Below, in pieces: positions 9,873-18,897 of a stretch of 49,895 bases of DNA. The notes below the pieces were generated by a model. It was not told where the DNA came from, searched no databases, and was given only the letters and a program-made list of their open reading frames with translations. Both the position numbers and the translations under genes were made by a program. The stretch's first letter is position 1, and each line of letters starts with the position of its first letter. The stretch spans positions 1 through 49,895 of the forward strand of contig NZ_MBTA01000006.1 in the NCBI RefSeq assembly GCF_003609575.1. Reading direction: 5' to 3'. Source of the DNA: Pelobium manganitolerans. Its GTDB lineage: Bacteria; Bacteroidota; Bacteroidia; Sphingobacteriales; Sphingobacteriaceae.

Positions 9873-9897
9873 AAAACGGCCGAAAGGCCGTTTTTCT
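9873..9897 (+). terminator. Intrinsic terminator after GH2
   Basis: A 9-bp stem (AAAACGGCC at 9873-9881, partner 9886-9894) with a GAAA tetraloop runs into a T-tract, directly after the GH2 stop codon at 9846. It separates the GH2 gene from the promoter of the GH10 gene. Confidence 0.88.
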
Positions 9898-9906
9898 TAT
9901 CGAATT

Positions 9907-9972
9907 TTAAACATTTGTACTCGTTTTTCAAACAAAACAACCCTTTAAACATAAAGTCCAACCCTAACTTAG
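9907..9972 (+). promoter_or_regulatory. Putative HTCS operator and promoter of the GH10 xylanase
   Basis: TTAAACATTTGT at 9907 is identical to the first half-site before susC. A degenerate second copy starts at 9928 (21-bp period; AAAC core and CCTT retained at the same offsets). TAACTTAG, a one-mismatch match to TAnnTTTG, starts at 9965, exactly 37 bp after the second copy, as in the other two promoters. The second half-site is weaker here than elsewhere. The implied leader is about 90 bases and begins with a hairpin at 9986-10022. Confidence 0.58.
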
Positions 9973-10071
9973 TGACCTAAAGTTTGCTGTTAGCCGTCGG
10001 CTACACGCACGCGTCAAACAGCACCTATTTAACACAATGTACTGCCCACCATCGGACTTTAACACGTAAAA

Positions 10072-11160
10072 ATGAGAAATACAACTATATCATCTGCGCT
10101 GGGGATTTTGCTTTTTTGCGCTTGCACAGCAACAAAAACTAGCGTAAACAACAATGAGCCTAATGGTTTAAAAGATTATTACCATAGCTATTTTCCAATG
10201 GGTGTGGCCGTTAGGCCTAGCGACTTAAAAGACGAAACAGCAGAATTTTTGTTGAAAAACTTTAACAGTATCACGGCAGAAAACGCCATGAAAATGCAAC
10301 CCTTGCACCCGCGCGAAAATTTTTACTACTGGCGAGATGCCGATTCAATTGTCAATTTTGGCGTAAACCATGGCATAAAAGTACGTGGCCATGCGCTTTG
10401 CTGGCACGAGCAAGCACCAGATTGGATGTTTAAAGATGCTAACGGAGAGCTTGCCAGTAAAGACTTGCTTTTGCAGAGGTTAAAAGACCATATATTTACC
10501 GTGGTTAAAAGATACAAAGGGAAAATTTATGCTTGGGATGTGGTGAATGAAGCCATTGACGATAATCCCGATAATTTCCTCCGTAACTCTTTATGGTACC
10601 AAATCTGTGGCGAAGATTTCATCGCGAAAGCTTTTGAATATGCGCACGAGGCAGATCCGCAAGCCAAACTTTTTTACAATGATTACAATGTAGTACGTCC
10701 AGAGAAAAGAGAGAGGGTGTACCGCCTCTTGAAAAAATTGGTAGATGCAAAAGTTCCAATCCACGGCGTGGGGCTTCAAGGCCATTGGTCTATCTACGAG
10801 CCATCAGAAGCAGAGCTTAAAACCGCCATTGAACAGTTTTCATCTTTGGGTTTAGACGTGCAGATTACCGAGCTAGATGTTTCTATTTACCCTTGGGAAA
10901 AAGAACGTCGCGCAAAGCGTCCAGAGGAGGATGGAGTTTTTACTGCAGACTTGCAAAACCGCCAGACAGAACAATATGCCAAGATTTTCAAAGTATTCCG
11001 TCAGAATAAAAAGGTACTAACGGGCGTAACTTTTTGGAACTTGTCCGACCGTTACACCTGGCTGGACCACTATCCGGTACAAGGGCGTAAGAATTATCCG
11101 TTACTGTTTGATCAAGACTTTAAACCTAAAAAGGCATTTTGGGAAGTTGTAAACTTTTAA
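10072..11160 (+). CDS. GH10 endo-1,4-beta-xylanase, probable lipoprotein
   Basis: A 362-residue single-domain retaining xylanase that hydrolyses internal beta-1,4 bonds of xylan. The N-terminus is a short hydrophobic signal ending in FCACTATK, which looks like a non-canonical lipoprotein site, so surface or periplasmic anchoring is likely. The substrate-binding motif is GHALCWHEQAPDWM. The acid/base glutamate is E160 in WDVVNEAIDD and the nucleophile is E267 in VQITELDVS; the C-terminal LSDRYTWL is also conserved. No carbohydrate-binding module is attached. The gene has its own promoter with a putative HTCS operator and lies directly before the HTCS gene, with 224 bases between them in which I see no clear operator. 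Confidence 0.95.
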   Translation: MRNTTISSALGILLFCACTATKTSVNNNEPNGLKDYYHSYFPMGVAVRPSDLKDETAEFLLKNFNSITAENAMKMQPLHPRENFYYWRDADSIVNFGVNHGIKVRGHALCWHEQAPDWMFKDANGELASKDLLLQRLKDHIFTVVKRYKGKIYAWDVVNEAIDDNPDNFLRNSLWYQICGEDFIAKAFEYAHEADPQAKLFYNDYNVVRPEKRERVYRLLKKLVDAKVPIHGVGLQGHWSIYEPSEAELKTAIEQFSSLGLDVQITELDVSIYPWEKERRAKRPEEDGVFTADLQNRQTEQYAKIFKVFRQNKKVLTGVTFWNLSDRYTWLDHYPVQGRKNYPLLFDQDFKPKKAFWEVVNF

Positions 11161-11384
11161 CCTAAGCCCTTGTAAAATACACTCAACTTTTTTTGGTTGG
11201 GACCTAACCCGCATTTAGCATTTCGTAACGGCAACTATGCTGTTGCGGAATTGCAGGTGCAATAGCAAATCTTACAAAAAGACAATCGAATGCAAAATTC
11301 TTAGCTAAAGCGCGAATTTTGAACCTAAATGGGTATATTAGATGGCCGGCGCTAACCTATGCCGGTTTTTATATTACTTGTCAG

Positions 11385-14300
11385 ATGATTTTGCGCGCCC
11401 TAAAAATACTGGTGGTTTTAAAACTTTTTTTATTTGCAGGCTCTGCTTATGCAGATAACGGCAACATCAACTTCATGAACATTGGAACCAAAGAAGGCTT
11501 GTCTTCAAATACCATCAATGCCATGTTGAAAGACCGTTTAGGCTATATGTGGTTTGCTACCTCGGATGGCTTAAACCGTTATGACGGAGAACACTTTAAC
11601 ATCTACCGTCAAAACGATGCAAAACCTAAGGGTTTGCCGGCAAATTTAATTAATGCCATATATGAAGACAAGAATAGCAACCTGTGGTTAGGAACCGAAA
11701 ACGGTTTAGCGATGTACGACCGCCGTTCCAACTCTTTTAGGGATTATAGCGGCGTAATTAAACAATCCATCAGCTCTCTTGCTTTTGATAGCAAAGGGCG
11801 TATTTGGACCGCGTCTTACTTCGGACTCAGTATATTTAATCCCAACACCACAAAGCTGGAAGAGTTAAAACTACCCAACAAAGAAGACGCTATCGCAAAC
11901 GGTCCCGTAACACGGGTTTTAGCCGACAGTCAGGATAGGATGTGGATAGGCACACAAAATGGCTTGTATTGCTACAACCCTAAATCAAAAAGAATTAGCT
12001 ATTACGTTCAGGATAAAAGCGGTATCGCCGATAATTATATACTGGCAATTTCCGAAGACCACAAAGGAAACATCTGGGTGGGCACCAATAACGGCTTAAG
12101 CCTTTTAAGGGCGGGCAGTCAAAAAATCATCAATTTCCGTAATCAGCCGGGCAATCCTAACAGCCTCAGCAACAATATCGTTTATACCATTGCAAACGAA
12201 CCTAACGGCAAAATTTGGATAGGCACAGAAGACGGCCTTAATATCTTTGACCCGGCCAGCGGACAGTTCCAAAGGCTGGGTTTTGAGGGGCGCAACAACA
12301 ACAGCTTGCGCGGAAAAGCCGTAAAAAGCCTTTTGATTGACGAGCAAGGCATCTTTTGGGCGGCAACTTTCCGTGGTGGCGTAAATAAGTTTGATAAAAA
12401 CTTGGCCTTCTTCAACTATGTGAAAAGCAACAAGTTTGATCCCTACGGCCTTAACGCGCCCGTAGTAACTTCCTTTGTGCAAACAGACGCTAACACGCTT
12501 TTTATAGGTACTGATGGCGGAGGTTTAAGTGCTTTCCACATCAAAAAGGGCATGTTTAACCACATTCCGCTCGCTGGGGCGGATGACGAACGCTTGGCCA
12601 TTTTAGCTATGGAAAAAGTGGGCGATGAGGTTTGGATTGGCACCTATTTGAAAGGCCTGTTTATCTTAAACACCAAAACAGGTGCAAAAACGCAAATACG
12701 CAAAGGCGCAAAAGGCGAGCATTTAAACGGGAACGATGTTTTTTGCATCAAAAAAGATAGCCGTGGGAATGTTTGGGTGGGCACAAACGGCGAAGGTGTA
12801 GACTGCTACGACGCAGAAAGTAAGCGCTTTATCCATTTCAGCAGAACGCAAAAAGGGGCGCAGTTTTTAGATATTAACGGTTACATTAGGGCAGTAGAGG
12901 AAGATATAGACGGCAATATCTGGATAGCCACCAGCGGCAGCGGGATTGCAATATATAATCCTTTGACAGGTAAATCAAAAATGCTTTCTAAAGCCAATAA
13001 AACCCTGGCCAATGATAACATTACCAGCCTGCACCGCGCCCAGGACGGTTCAATGTACATCGGTAGCATAGGCGGTGGCTTAACCATCTATAATCCTAAA
13101 ACCGCCAAGTTTACGTCCTTGTCTGAAGCGAGGGGTTTGGCTAACGGCGTAATTTACAAGATATTGGAAGACAATGCCGGAAAAATTTGGTTAAGCACCA
13201 ACCGCGGTATCAGTAGTTACGATCCCGACAGCAGGAAATTCAAAAACTACTTTAGCCACAACGGTGTACAGCAAAGTCCCTTTGTTACCGGATCGGGTAT
13301 AAAACTGGCCGACGGCCGCTTGTTCTTCGGCGGAACAGATGGCATCAATTATTTTCATCCTTCGCAGCTGTACACCAACAAAAATGTGCCTTCGGTAATT
13401 TTAACTGACCTTAAAATTGCCAACCAAAGCGTGGTGCCAGGCCCAGATTCACAAATTGACGAGGATATCTCTGTAGCCAAGGAAATGCACTTAGATTACG
13501 GTCAAAATTTCTCATTAAGCTTTGCCGCTCTCAACTTTACATCGCCACAAGAAAATCGTTATTTTTATAAGTTAGAGGGTTTTGATAAAGAATGGAACAG
13601 CGTAGGCAATGCCAGCACCGCCATGTACACCAATTTGGACCCGGGAACTTACACCTTTTTAGTCCGCGCCACTAGCGATGCCGGCGAATGGGATTCGCCC
13701 TTAAAATCTATACGCGTTACCGTAAAACCGCCATTTTGGAGGACCTATTATGCCTACACTTTATACTTCTTGCTATTTGCTGGCATTTTGTGGACCATCC
13801 GTTACCTCGGCATCCAAAAGCTGAAAGCCAAATTTGCCGTGGAGCAAGAACGCAACCGCGCCGAACTGCTTTTAGCCGAGGAGCGGAGAGAAGCGGAACG
13901 TAAACATCAATTTGACCAGCTAAAAATAAAGTTCCTGACCAATATCAGTCACGAATTCCGTACGCCCATTTCATTGATTATGGGGCCTTTAGAGCAACTG
14001 ATGCAACAGGAAACCTCGCCCGAGCGGGCCAACCAGTTGGATATGCTGCGCCGGAATGCCCGCAGATTGCTCAACTTGGTAAACCAACTTTTAGATTTTA
14101 GGAATATTAAGCTAAAAGAGCAAAAACTACAGGCCAGCGAAGGCGATTTTGTGGCCTTTGCGCGTGAGGTGGCCGATTCGTTTAAGGATTTAGCCGAGCG
14201 TAAGCAGATTAATTTTCAGTTTCAGAGTGCCTTACGTTTCTATTTTACGTTGTTTGATCAGGATAAGATGGAGCGTATCTTGTTTAATCTTTTATCAAAC

Positions 14301-15473
14301 GCTTTTAAATTCACTTTAAAAGACGGAGAAGTATTTTTGAAAATTGATGCTTTGCCAAATGACCGTGGTTTGCGGATCAGCTTGTCCGACACGGGGATAG
14401 GCATGAAGCAAGACACCACGGAGAAAATTTTTGAGCGTTTTTTCCAGAACGAAACCGGCGAAGAAATTTTAAACCAAGGCAGCGGCATTGGGCTTTCTAT
14501 CACCAAAGAGTTTGTGCGTTTGCACGGAGGCACTATAGAAGTGGAGAGTATTGCCGGCAAGGGCTCGGTTTTTAGCGTAAACTTGCCTTTGCGTAAAATT
14601 GAAGATGCCCTTATTTTAGAAGAAGATGCGGTTTTCATGTACGATGAGGCCTCTGAGGATATCCAAGAACCCGATGGTCATCATCAAACTTTGCCGGTAG
14701 TTTTACTGGTAGAAGATAATGAGGATTTCCGTTTTTATTTAAAAGACAATTTAAAGAAGTATTACAGAGTAGTAGAGGCAGGCAACGGCAAAGACGGCTG
14801 GCAAAAAGTACTCTCGGCACATCCGGATTTGGTAGTGAGCGATATCAGTATGCCTTACGTAAGCGGTACCCAGCTATGCCAAAAAATAAAAACCGACAAG
14901 CGCACCTGCCACATCCCGGTAATTTTGCTCACCGCGCTGAGCGCCGAAAGCGACCAGTTGCAGGGCCTGGAGAAAGGCGCAAATGACTATATGGCCAAGC
15001 CATTTAATTTTGAGATTTTACACGCCAAAATCACCAATCTACTAGCGCTCAATGAGAGTTTGAAAAGCACTTATAGCAAACGGATTAAAGTAGATGCGCC
15101 GATAGTGGATATCGAATCGGACAACGAAAAATTGTTGAATAAAGCGGTGTTGTATATTGATGAAAACCTTACCAACTCCCAGCTTTCTGTAGAAGATTTA
15201 AGCAGGCACTTGGGCATGAGCCGCGGATCGCTTTACACCAAAATTTTAGAGCTTACGGGCGAAAGTCCGGTAGAGTATATTCGCTCTATAAAGTTGGATA
15301 GAGCCGCTGTGCTGCTCGAAAAAAGCGAGCTCAACGTTTCGCAGATCAGTTATTCCGTAGGTTTTGCCACCCCTAACTACTTCGCTAGGGCTTTCAGAAC
15401 GCGTTACGGGATGTTGCCATCAGAATACATCAGCGCCAAGCGGGCAGAGAAAACGGTGGAACGCAGTAAATAA
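11385..15473 (+). CDS. Hybrid two-component system regulator (HTCS)
   Basis: A 1362-residue inner-membrane sensor, kinase and transcription activator in one chain, the usual master regulator of polysaccharide loci. The ATG at 11385 is preferred because it gives a clean signal peptide (MILRALKILVVLK... ending AYADNG); an in-frame TTG at 11319 would add 22 residues before it. About fourteen Reg_prop beta-propeller repeats (IWIGTxxGL pattern) and a Y_Y_Y domain form the periplasmic sensor; one membrane helix follows (YTLYFLLFAGILWTI). HisKA has the phospho-accepting H856 in ISHEFRTP, then HATPase_c (GSGIGLSI), a receiver with phospho-acceptor D1153 in VVSDISMP, and an AraC-type DNA-binding domain at the C-terminus (SVGFATPNYFARAFR). 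The ligand is probably a xylan-derived oligosaccharide (inference). Confidence 0.95.
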   Translation: MILRALKILVVLKLFLFAGSAYADNGNINFMNIGTKEGLSSNTINAMLKDRLGYMWFATSDGLNRYDGEHFNIYRQNDAKPKGLPANLINAIYEDKNSNLWLGTENGLAMYDRRSNSFRDYSGVIKQSISSLAFDSKGRIWTASYFGLSIFNPNTTKLEELKLPNKEDAIANGPVTRVLADSQDRMWIGTQNGLYCYNPKSKRISYYVQDKSGIADNYILAISEDHKGNIWVGTNNGLSLLRAGSQKIINFRNQPGNPNSLSNNIVYTIANEPNGKIWIGTEDGLNIFDPASGQFQRLGFEGRNNNSLRGKAVKSLLIDEQGIFWAATFRGGVNKFDKNLAFFNYVKSNKFDPYGLNAPVVTSFVQTDANTLFIGTDGGGLSAFHIKKGMFNHIPLAGADDERLAILAMEKVGDEVWIGTYLKGLFILNTKTGAKTQIRKGAKGEHLNGNDVFCIKKDSRGNVWVGTNGEGVDCYDAESKRFIHFSRTQKGAQFLDINGYIRAVEEDIDGNIWIATSGSGIAIYNPLTGKSKMLSKANKTLANDNITSLHRAQDGSMYIGSIGGGLTIYNPKTAKFTSLSEARGLANGVIYKILEDNAGKIWLSTNRGISSYDPDSRKFKNYFSHNGVQQSPFVTGSGIKLADGRLFFGGTDGINYFHPSQLYTNKNVPSVILTDLKIANQSVVPGPDSQIDEDISVAKEMHLDYGQNFSLSFAALNFTSPQENRYFYKLEGFDKEWNSVGNASTAMYTNLDPGTYTFLVRATSDAGEWDSPLKSIRVTVKPPFWRTYYAYTLYFLLFAGILWTIRYLGIQKLKAKFAVEQERNRAELLLAEERREAERKHQFDQLKIKFLTNISHEFRTPISLIMGPLEQLMQQETSPERANQLDMLRRNARRLLNLVNQLLDFRNIKLKEQKLQASEGDFVAFAREVADSFKDLAERKQINFQFQSALRFYFTLFDQDKMERILFNLLSNAFKFTLKDGEVFLKIDALPNDRGLRISLSDTGIGMKQDTTEKIFERFFQNETGEEILNQGSGIGLSITKEFVRLHGGTIEVESIAGKGSVFSVNLPLRKIEDALILEEDAVFMYDEASEDIQEPDGHHQTLPVVLLVEDNEDFRFYLKDNLKKYYRVVEAGNGKDGWQKVLSAHPDLVVSDISMPYVSGTQLCQKIKTDKRTCHIPVILLTALSAESDQLQGLEKGANDYMAKPFNFEILHAKITNLLALNESLKSTYSKRIKVDAPIVDIESDNEKLLNKAVLYIDENLTNSQLSVEDLSRHLGMSRGSLYTKILELTGESPVEYIRSIKLDRAAVLLEKSELNVSQISYSVGFATPNYFARAFRTRYGMLPSEYISAKRAEKTVERSK

Positions 15474-15485
15474 TTTTTTGCGTTT

Positions 15486-15551
15486 TTGAACAAATCAAAC
15501 ATCAATTTGAACAAATGTAACACCTTGTTTCTGTTTTAAAGCCTAATTTCG
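15486..15551 (+). promoter_or_regulatory. Putative HTCS operator and promoter of the acetylesterase
   Basis: Two copies of TTGAACAAAT start at 15486 and 15507 (21-bp period); the second continues as GTAACACCTT, matching the susC site. A -7-like TAATTTCG starts at 15544, exactly 37 bp after the second copy, with TTG in the -33 area at 15525. It lies just after the HTCS stop codon and directs transcription of the downstream esterase gene, with an implied leader of about 130 bases. Confidence 0.65.
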
Positions 15552-15624
15552 ATGCTATACCCTTACAAAATTAACACCCTGTTAAATTTAAAGGTAATTA
15601 GTAGTTGGTTTGATTGAGGTCTGT

Positions 15625-15652
15625 GCCGAGAAATGGTTTGGTTTTTCTCGGC
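15625..15652 (+). other. Hairpin in the leader of the esterase gene
   Basis: A 9-bp inverted repeat (GCCGAGAAA at 15625-15633, partner 15644-15652) lies 38 bases before the esterase start codon and downstream of its putative promoter. There is no T-tract after it, so it is not a standard terminator; it may affect mRNA stability or translation. Confidence 0.4.
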
Positions 15653-15690
15653 GCAACTTCATTCTGCAAACACACATTTAAACCTTCAAC

Positions 15691-17625
15691 ATGAACTTTA
15701 AAAAATTGCTTTTGCCCTTGTTGTTTGTTGGCTTGCAACAAACTGTTTTTGCCCAAATAAAATTGCCTCAACTGATAGCCAATAGCATGGTTTTACAAAG
15801 AGATAAGCCTTTGCGTATTTGGGGCTGGGCCAGCGCTGGAGAGCAAATAAAAGTAAATTTTAACGGAAAATCGGGTAAAGCAGTTGCGGATGCGCAGGGC
15901 AAATGGACAATTATTTTGCCGGCCATGAAAGCAGGTGGCCCTTATCAGATGAGCCTAAAGGGCAAAAATACCATCGTACTCAAAGGTATTCTTATTGGTG
16001 ATGTTTGGTTGTGCGCAGGCCAGTCTAACATGGTGCATCAAATGCGTTTACACGCCTTGCGGTACCAGAAAGATATTGATGAAGCCAATTTCCCTCAGAT
16101 CAGGCAGTTTTGGGTGCCTACGGCAACCAATTTAAACGGTCCAGAAACTGCCTTAAAAACCAGCAGCTGGAAACCTGCCAATCCCGGTAATGTACTCGAG
16201 TTTTCGGCAGTGGCTTATTTCTTTGCGCGCGACATCTACCGTAAGCATGGCATCCCGATAGGAATTATTAATTCGAGCGTTGGAGGTACGCCTATTGAAG
16301 CTTGGATTAGCGAAGCCGGTTTTAACAATTTTGATGCTATTAAAGCAAGCATCAGGCAAAACAAAGACACCGCTTACATTGCTAAGCGCGCAAAAGAGCA
16401 AGCTTTTGAATACGGAAGTTATGGCAATGATTTAGGCTTAAGCGCAAACCCCAAATGGTATCAAGAAGACTACGAGCCAAACGGCTGGAGAAGGATAAAT
16501 ATTCCCGGTTTTTGGGAAGACCAAGGTTTACGCAATTTAGACGGGGTAGTTTGGTTCCGCAAAGAGATTGACATTCCGGCAGAATTGGCCAACAAAGCGG
16601 CAACACTTTTAATGGGACGTATTGTAGATGCCGATGTGTTCTATATCAACGGAAAGCAAGTGGGTTCTACAAGCTATCAATATCCGCAGCGGGTGTACAA
16701 AGTGCCTGCTAATTTGCTTAAGGCCGGCAAAAACCTTTTTGTGGTTCGGGTACAAAACAACGGAGGAAAAGGCGGTTTTGTGCCAGATAAGCCCTATAAA
16801 CTGGATTTCGGTGGTACCAAGATAGATTTAAAAGGTTACTGGAGTTACAAAGTAGGGCAAATTAGCAAGCCCGCCAAACGAACCGGCGAACGAGGTCCTG
16901 TAAATGCTCAAAGCCAGCCTACAGCTTTGTACAACGCCATGATTGCGCCGTTTAAAAACTACGCCATAAAAGGGGTGCTATGGTATCAGGGCGAAAGCAA
17001 TACCGGCAATGCGCGGGAATATGCTAAGCTGTTGCCAGCCTTAATTGCCGATTGGCGCCAGCAATTCCGCAACGCAGCTTTACCTTTCTATTATGTGCAA
17101 CTGCCCAATTTTGGCGATGTAAGCTATCTGCCATCAGAAAGCGGAACGGCTCTGGTCCGCGAAGCAGCACTCAAAACTTTAAGCATCCCAAACACCGGAA
17201 TGGCAGTAACCATTGATTTGGGCGAATGGAACGATATTCACCCGGACCGGAAACAGGAGGTAGGGGAGCGTTTAGCTCTGATTGCCCGCCATTTCGACTA
17301 TGGTGAAAATCAGCTGGAATACAGTGGACCGATTTTTCAATCTGCCGAGATAAAAGGGCAGGAAATTATTGTTCATTTTACACACACAGGCTTAGGCTTG
17401 CAAGCCATAGATGGAGCGCCTTTATCTGATTTTGCCATTGCCGGGGAGGACGGGAAATTTGTTTGGGCAAATGCAAAGATTGTAGGAAATAACGTTGTGG
17501 TAAGTTCGCCGGATGTGGCGAACCCTAAATATGTGCGTTATGCTTGGGCCGATAGCCCGATGAACCCCAATTTGTTTAACAAAGATGGTTTGCCGGCATC
17601 GCCGTTTAGAACGGATGATTTTTAA
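15691..17625 (+). CDS. SASA/SGNH-type carbohydrate acetylesterase
   Basis: A 644-residue exported esterase related to sialate 9-O-acetylesterases (SASA domain). Here it probably removes acetyl groups from xylan or its oligosaccharides. The signal peptide ends near VFAQ (about residue 22). The first part of the SGNH domain contains the nucleophile S112 in CAGQSNM; the later part has VLWYQGESNTGNA and the His/Asp region WNDIHPDRKQEVGERLA. A GH2-like jelly-roll domain (about residues 265-385, with GVVWFRKEIDIP and ADVFYINGKQVG) is inserted between the two halves, a known layout for large members of this family. It has its own HTCS-type promoter and its own terminator. Acetyl-xylan as substrate is inferred from context. 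Confidence 0.88.
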   Translation: MNFKKLLLPLLFVGLQQTVFAQIKLPQLIANSMVLQRDKPLRIWGWASAGEQIKVNFNGKSGKAVADAQGKWTIILPAMKAGGPYQMSLKGKNTIVLKGILIGDVWLCAGQSNMVHQMRLHALRYQKDIDEANFPQIRQFWVPTATNLNGPETALKTSSWKPANPGNVLEFSAVAYFFARDIYRKHGIPIGIINSSVGGTPIEAWISEAGFNNFDAIKASIRQNKDTAYIAKRAKEQAFEYGSYGNDLGLSANPKWYQEDYEPNGWRRINIPGFWEDQGLRNLDGVVWFRKEIDIPAELANKAATLLMGRIVDADVFYINGKQVGSTSYQYPQRVYKVPANLLKAGKNLFVVRVQNNGGKGGFVPDKPYKLDFGGTKIDLKGYWSYKVGQISKPAKRTGERGPVNAQSQPTALYNAMIAPFKNYAIKGVLWYQGESNTGNAREYAKLLPALIADWRQQFRNAALPFYYVQLPNFGDVSYLPSESGTALVREAALKTLSIPNTGMAVTIDLGEWNDIHPDRKQEVGERLALIARHFDYGENQLEYSGPIFQSAEIKGQEIIVHFTHTGLGLQAIDGAPLSDFAIAGEDGKFVWANAKIVGNNVVVSSPDVANPKYVRYAWADSPMNPNLFNKDGLPASPFRTDDF

Positions 17626-17694
17626 ACATTACGTTTTTATTTGCATTTTGTATGGATATCACGATAATTTCATAGTTGCTATTCAAAACAAATT

Positions 17695-17724
17695 GCACGA
17701 TGAAAAGCACATCGTGCTTTTTTT
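17695..17724 (+). terminator. Intrinsic terminator after the esterase
   Basis: An 8-bp stem (GCACGATG at 17695-17702, partner 17710-17717) with a 7-base loop is followed by seven T residues. It marks the right-hand end of the xylan locus. Confidence 0.87.
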
Positions 17725-17811
17725 ATGTTTTGTTTTTAACCGTTTGTCTACAAAAAGCTTACGCCCATCTACGCTGCATGAAAAAATACCGGCGGGTAAT
17801 TATATTTGGAG

Positions 17812-18891
17812 ATGGATATCCGTGCAAACCAACTTAACGCAGGCTTGGTAAACCATATTTTGTTTTGGTTGCTTTGCACATTGGTAATTACCTCTTCCTT
17901 TACTATCGCCGGGCTTAGTTTTGCCACAGCCTTCAACGTGATATTGATGTTTTTGCCGCTACATCTGTTTTACTATTACAGCATCTCGCTTTTTGCCATT
18001 CCGCATTTTTTGTTCCGTAAAAAATATCCCGCCTTTATCCTCACCATCATAGCCTTGGCTTGTTTTTGTGCCTTCGTCTTTCGTAGCATCGAGATATTTT
18101 TTTCGGATCCCTACATCCTAAAAGAAATGCTGGTAGATAACCCTGCTTACCGGTGGAAAAAGTTAGACGGCAGCATTACAGAACAGTATTTAAAACCGGT
18201 TTTCATCATCAACGCTTTTGAACAAAGCAACCAATTGGTTTGGATAGCCGTTTCGTTGAAGTTTTTTGTGCTGTGGCGTGCAGATAGGCAAGTGGCATTG
18301 CAAGCGGAACTTAATTTTCTGAAAAATCAAATTCATCCGCACTTCCTGTTCAATACTTTAAACAATATTTACTCTTTAAGTCTTCAACAATCCTCAAAAT
18401 CGCCGTTTCTGATATTGAAGCTTTCCGAAATTTTAAGGTATATGCTTTACGAATGCGATGCCGACCGCGTTGATTTAAAAAAGGATATCTCTATTTTAAA
18501 AAGTTATATAGATGTAGAACGTGTACGCTATGTGGACAACCGTTTGGATTTGAATTTGAACATAGAGGGAGATTTGGACGGTTTAAGCATACCGCCTTTG
18601 CTGATGCTCACCTTCGTTGAAAACGCTTTTAAACACGGCGCCGCCGAGATAAGTTCAGATGCTTGGATAAACATTGATATAGTGGTTAAAGCCAATAAAC
18701 TTACCTTTAAGATATCTAACAACAAACCCACCAAGCTAGTCGAAGCTCAAGGGGAAGCATCCGGCATAGGGCTTAAAAACATTCAGAAACGGTTAAACCT
18801 GACTTGTTATCAGCATCATACCTTAAAAATTATAGATGAAGAACTTTTATATGCGGTGGTTTTAAACTTAGATCTGCAACCTAAATCCTAA
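17812..18891 (+). CDS. LytS-type sensor histidine kinase
   Basis: A 360-residue inner-membrane histidine kinase of the His_kinase (PF06580) class. Four hydrophobic segments occupy about residues 12-160 without a recognisable ligand domain. The phospho-accepting histidine is H177 in NQIHPHFLFNTLNNIYSL, followed by the ATPase N-box FVENAFKHGA and the GIGLKNIQKRL motif. The ATG at 17812 is chosen over a TTG at 17806, which adds only two residues. It lies 6 bases before its LytTR partner, so the two form a two-component operon. The signal is unknown. The xylan locus is next door but is closed off by a terminator, so I do not link them. Confidence 0.92.
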   Translation: MDIRANQLNAGLVNHILFWLLCTLVITSSFTIAGLSFATAFNVILMFLPLHLFYYYSISLFAIPHFLFRKKYPAFILTIIALACFCAFVFRSIEIFFSDPYILKEMLVDNPAYRWKKLDGSITEQYLKPVFIINAFEQSNQLVWIAVSLKFFVLWRADRQVALQAELNFLKNQIHPHFLFNTLNNIYSLSLQQSSKSPFLILKLSEILRYMLYECDADRVDLKKDISILKSYIDVERVRYVDNRLDLNLNIEGDLDGLSIPPLLMLTFVENAFKHGAAEISSDAWINIDIVVKANKLTFKISNNKPTKLVEAQGEASGIGLKNIQKRLNLTCYQHHTLKIIDEELLYAVVLNLDLQPKS

Positions 18892-18897
18892 GCCATT

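Noticed and set aside
11319-11384. Upstream TTG start for the HTCS gene
   Set aside because: It would place 22 residues before a clean signal peptide that begins at the ATG at 11385.
15625-15652. Hairpin before the esterase as an intrinsic terminator
   Set aside because: No T-tract follows; it lies in the predicted leader of the esterase mRNA.
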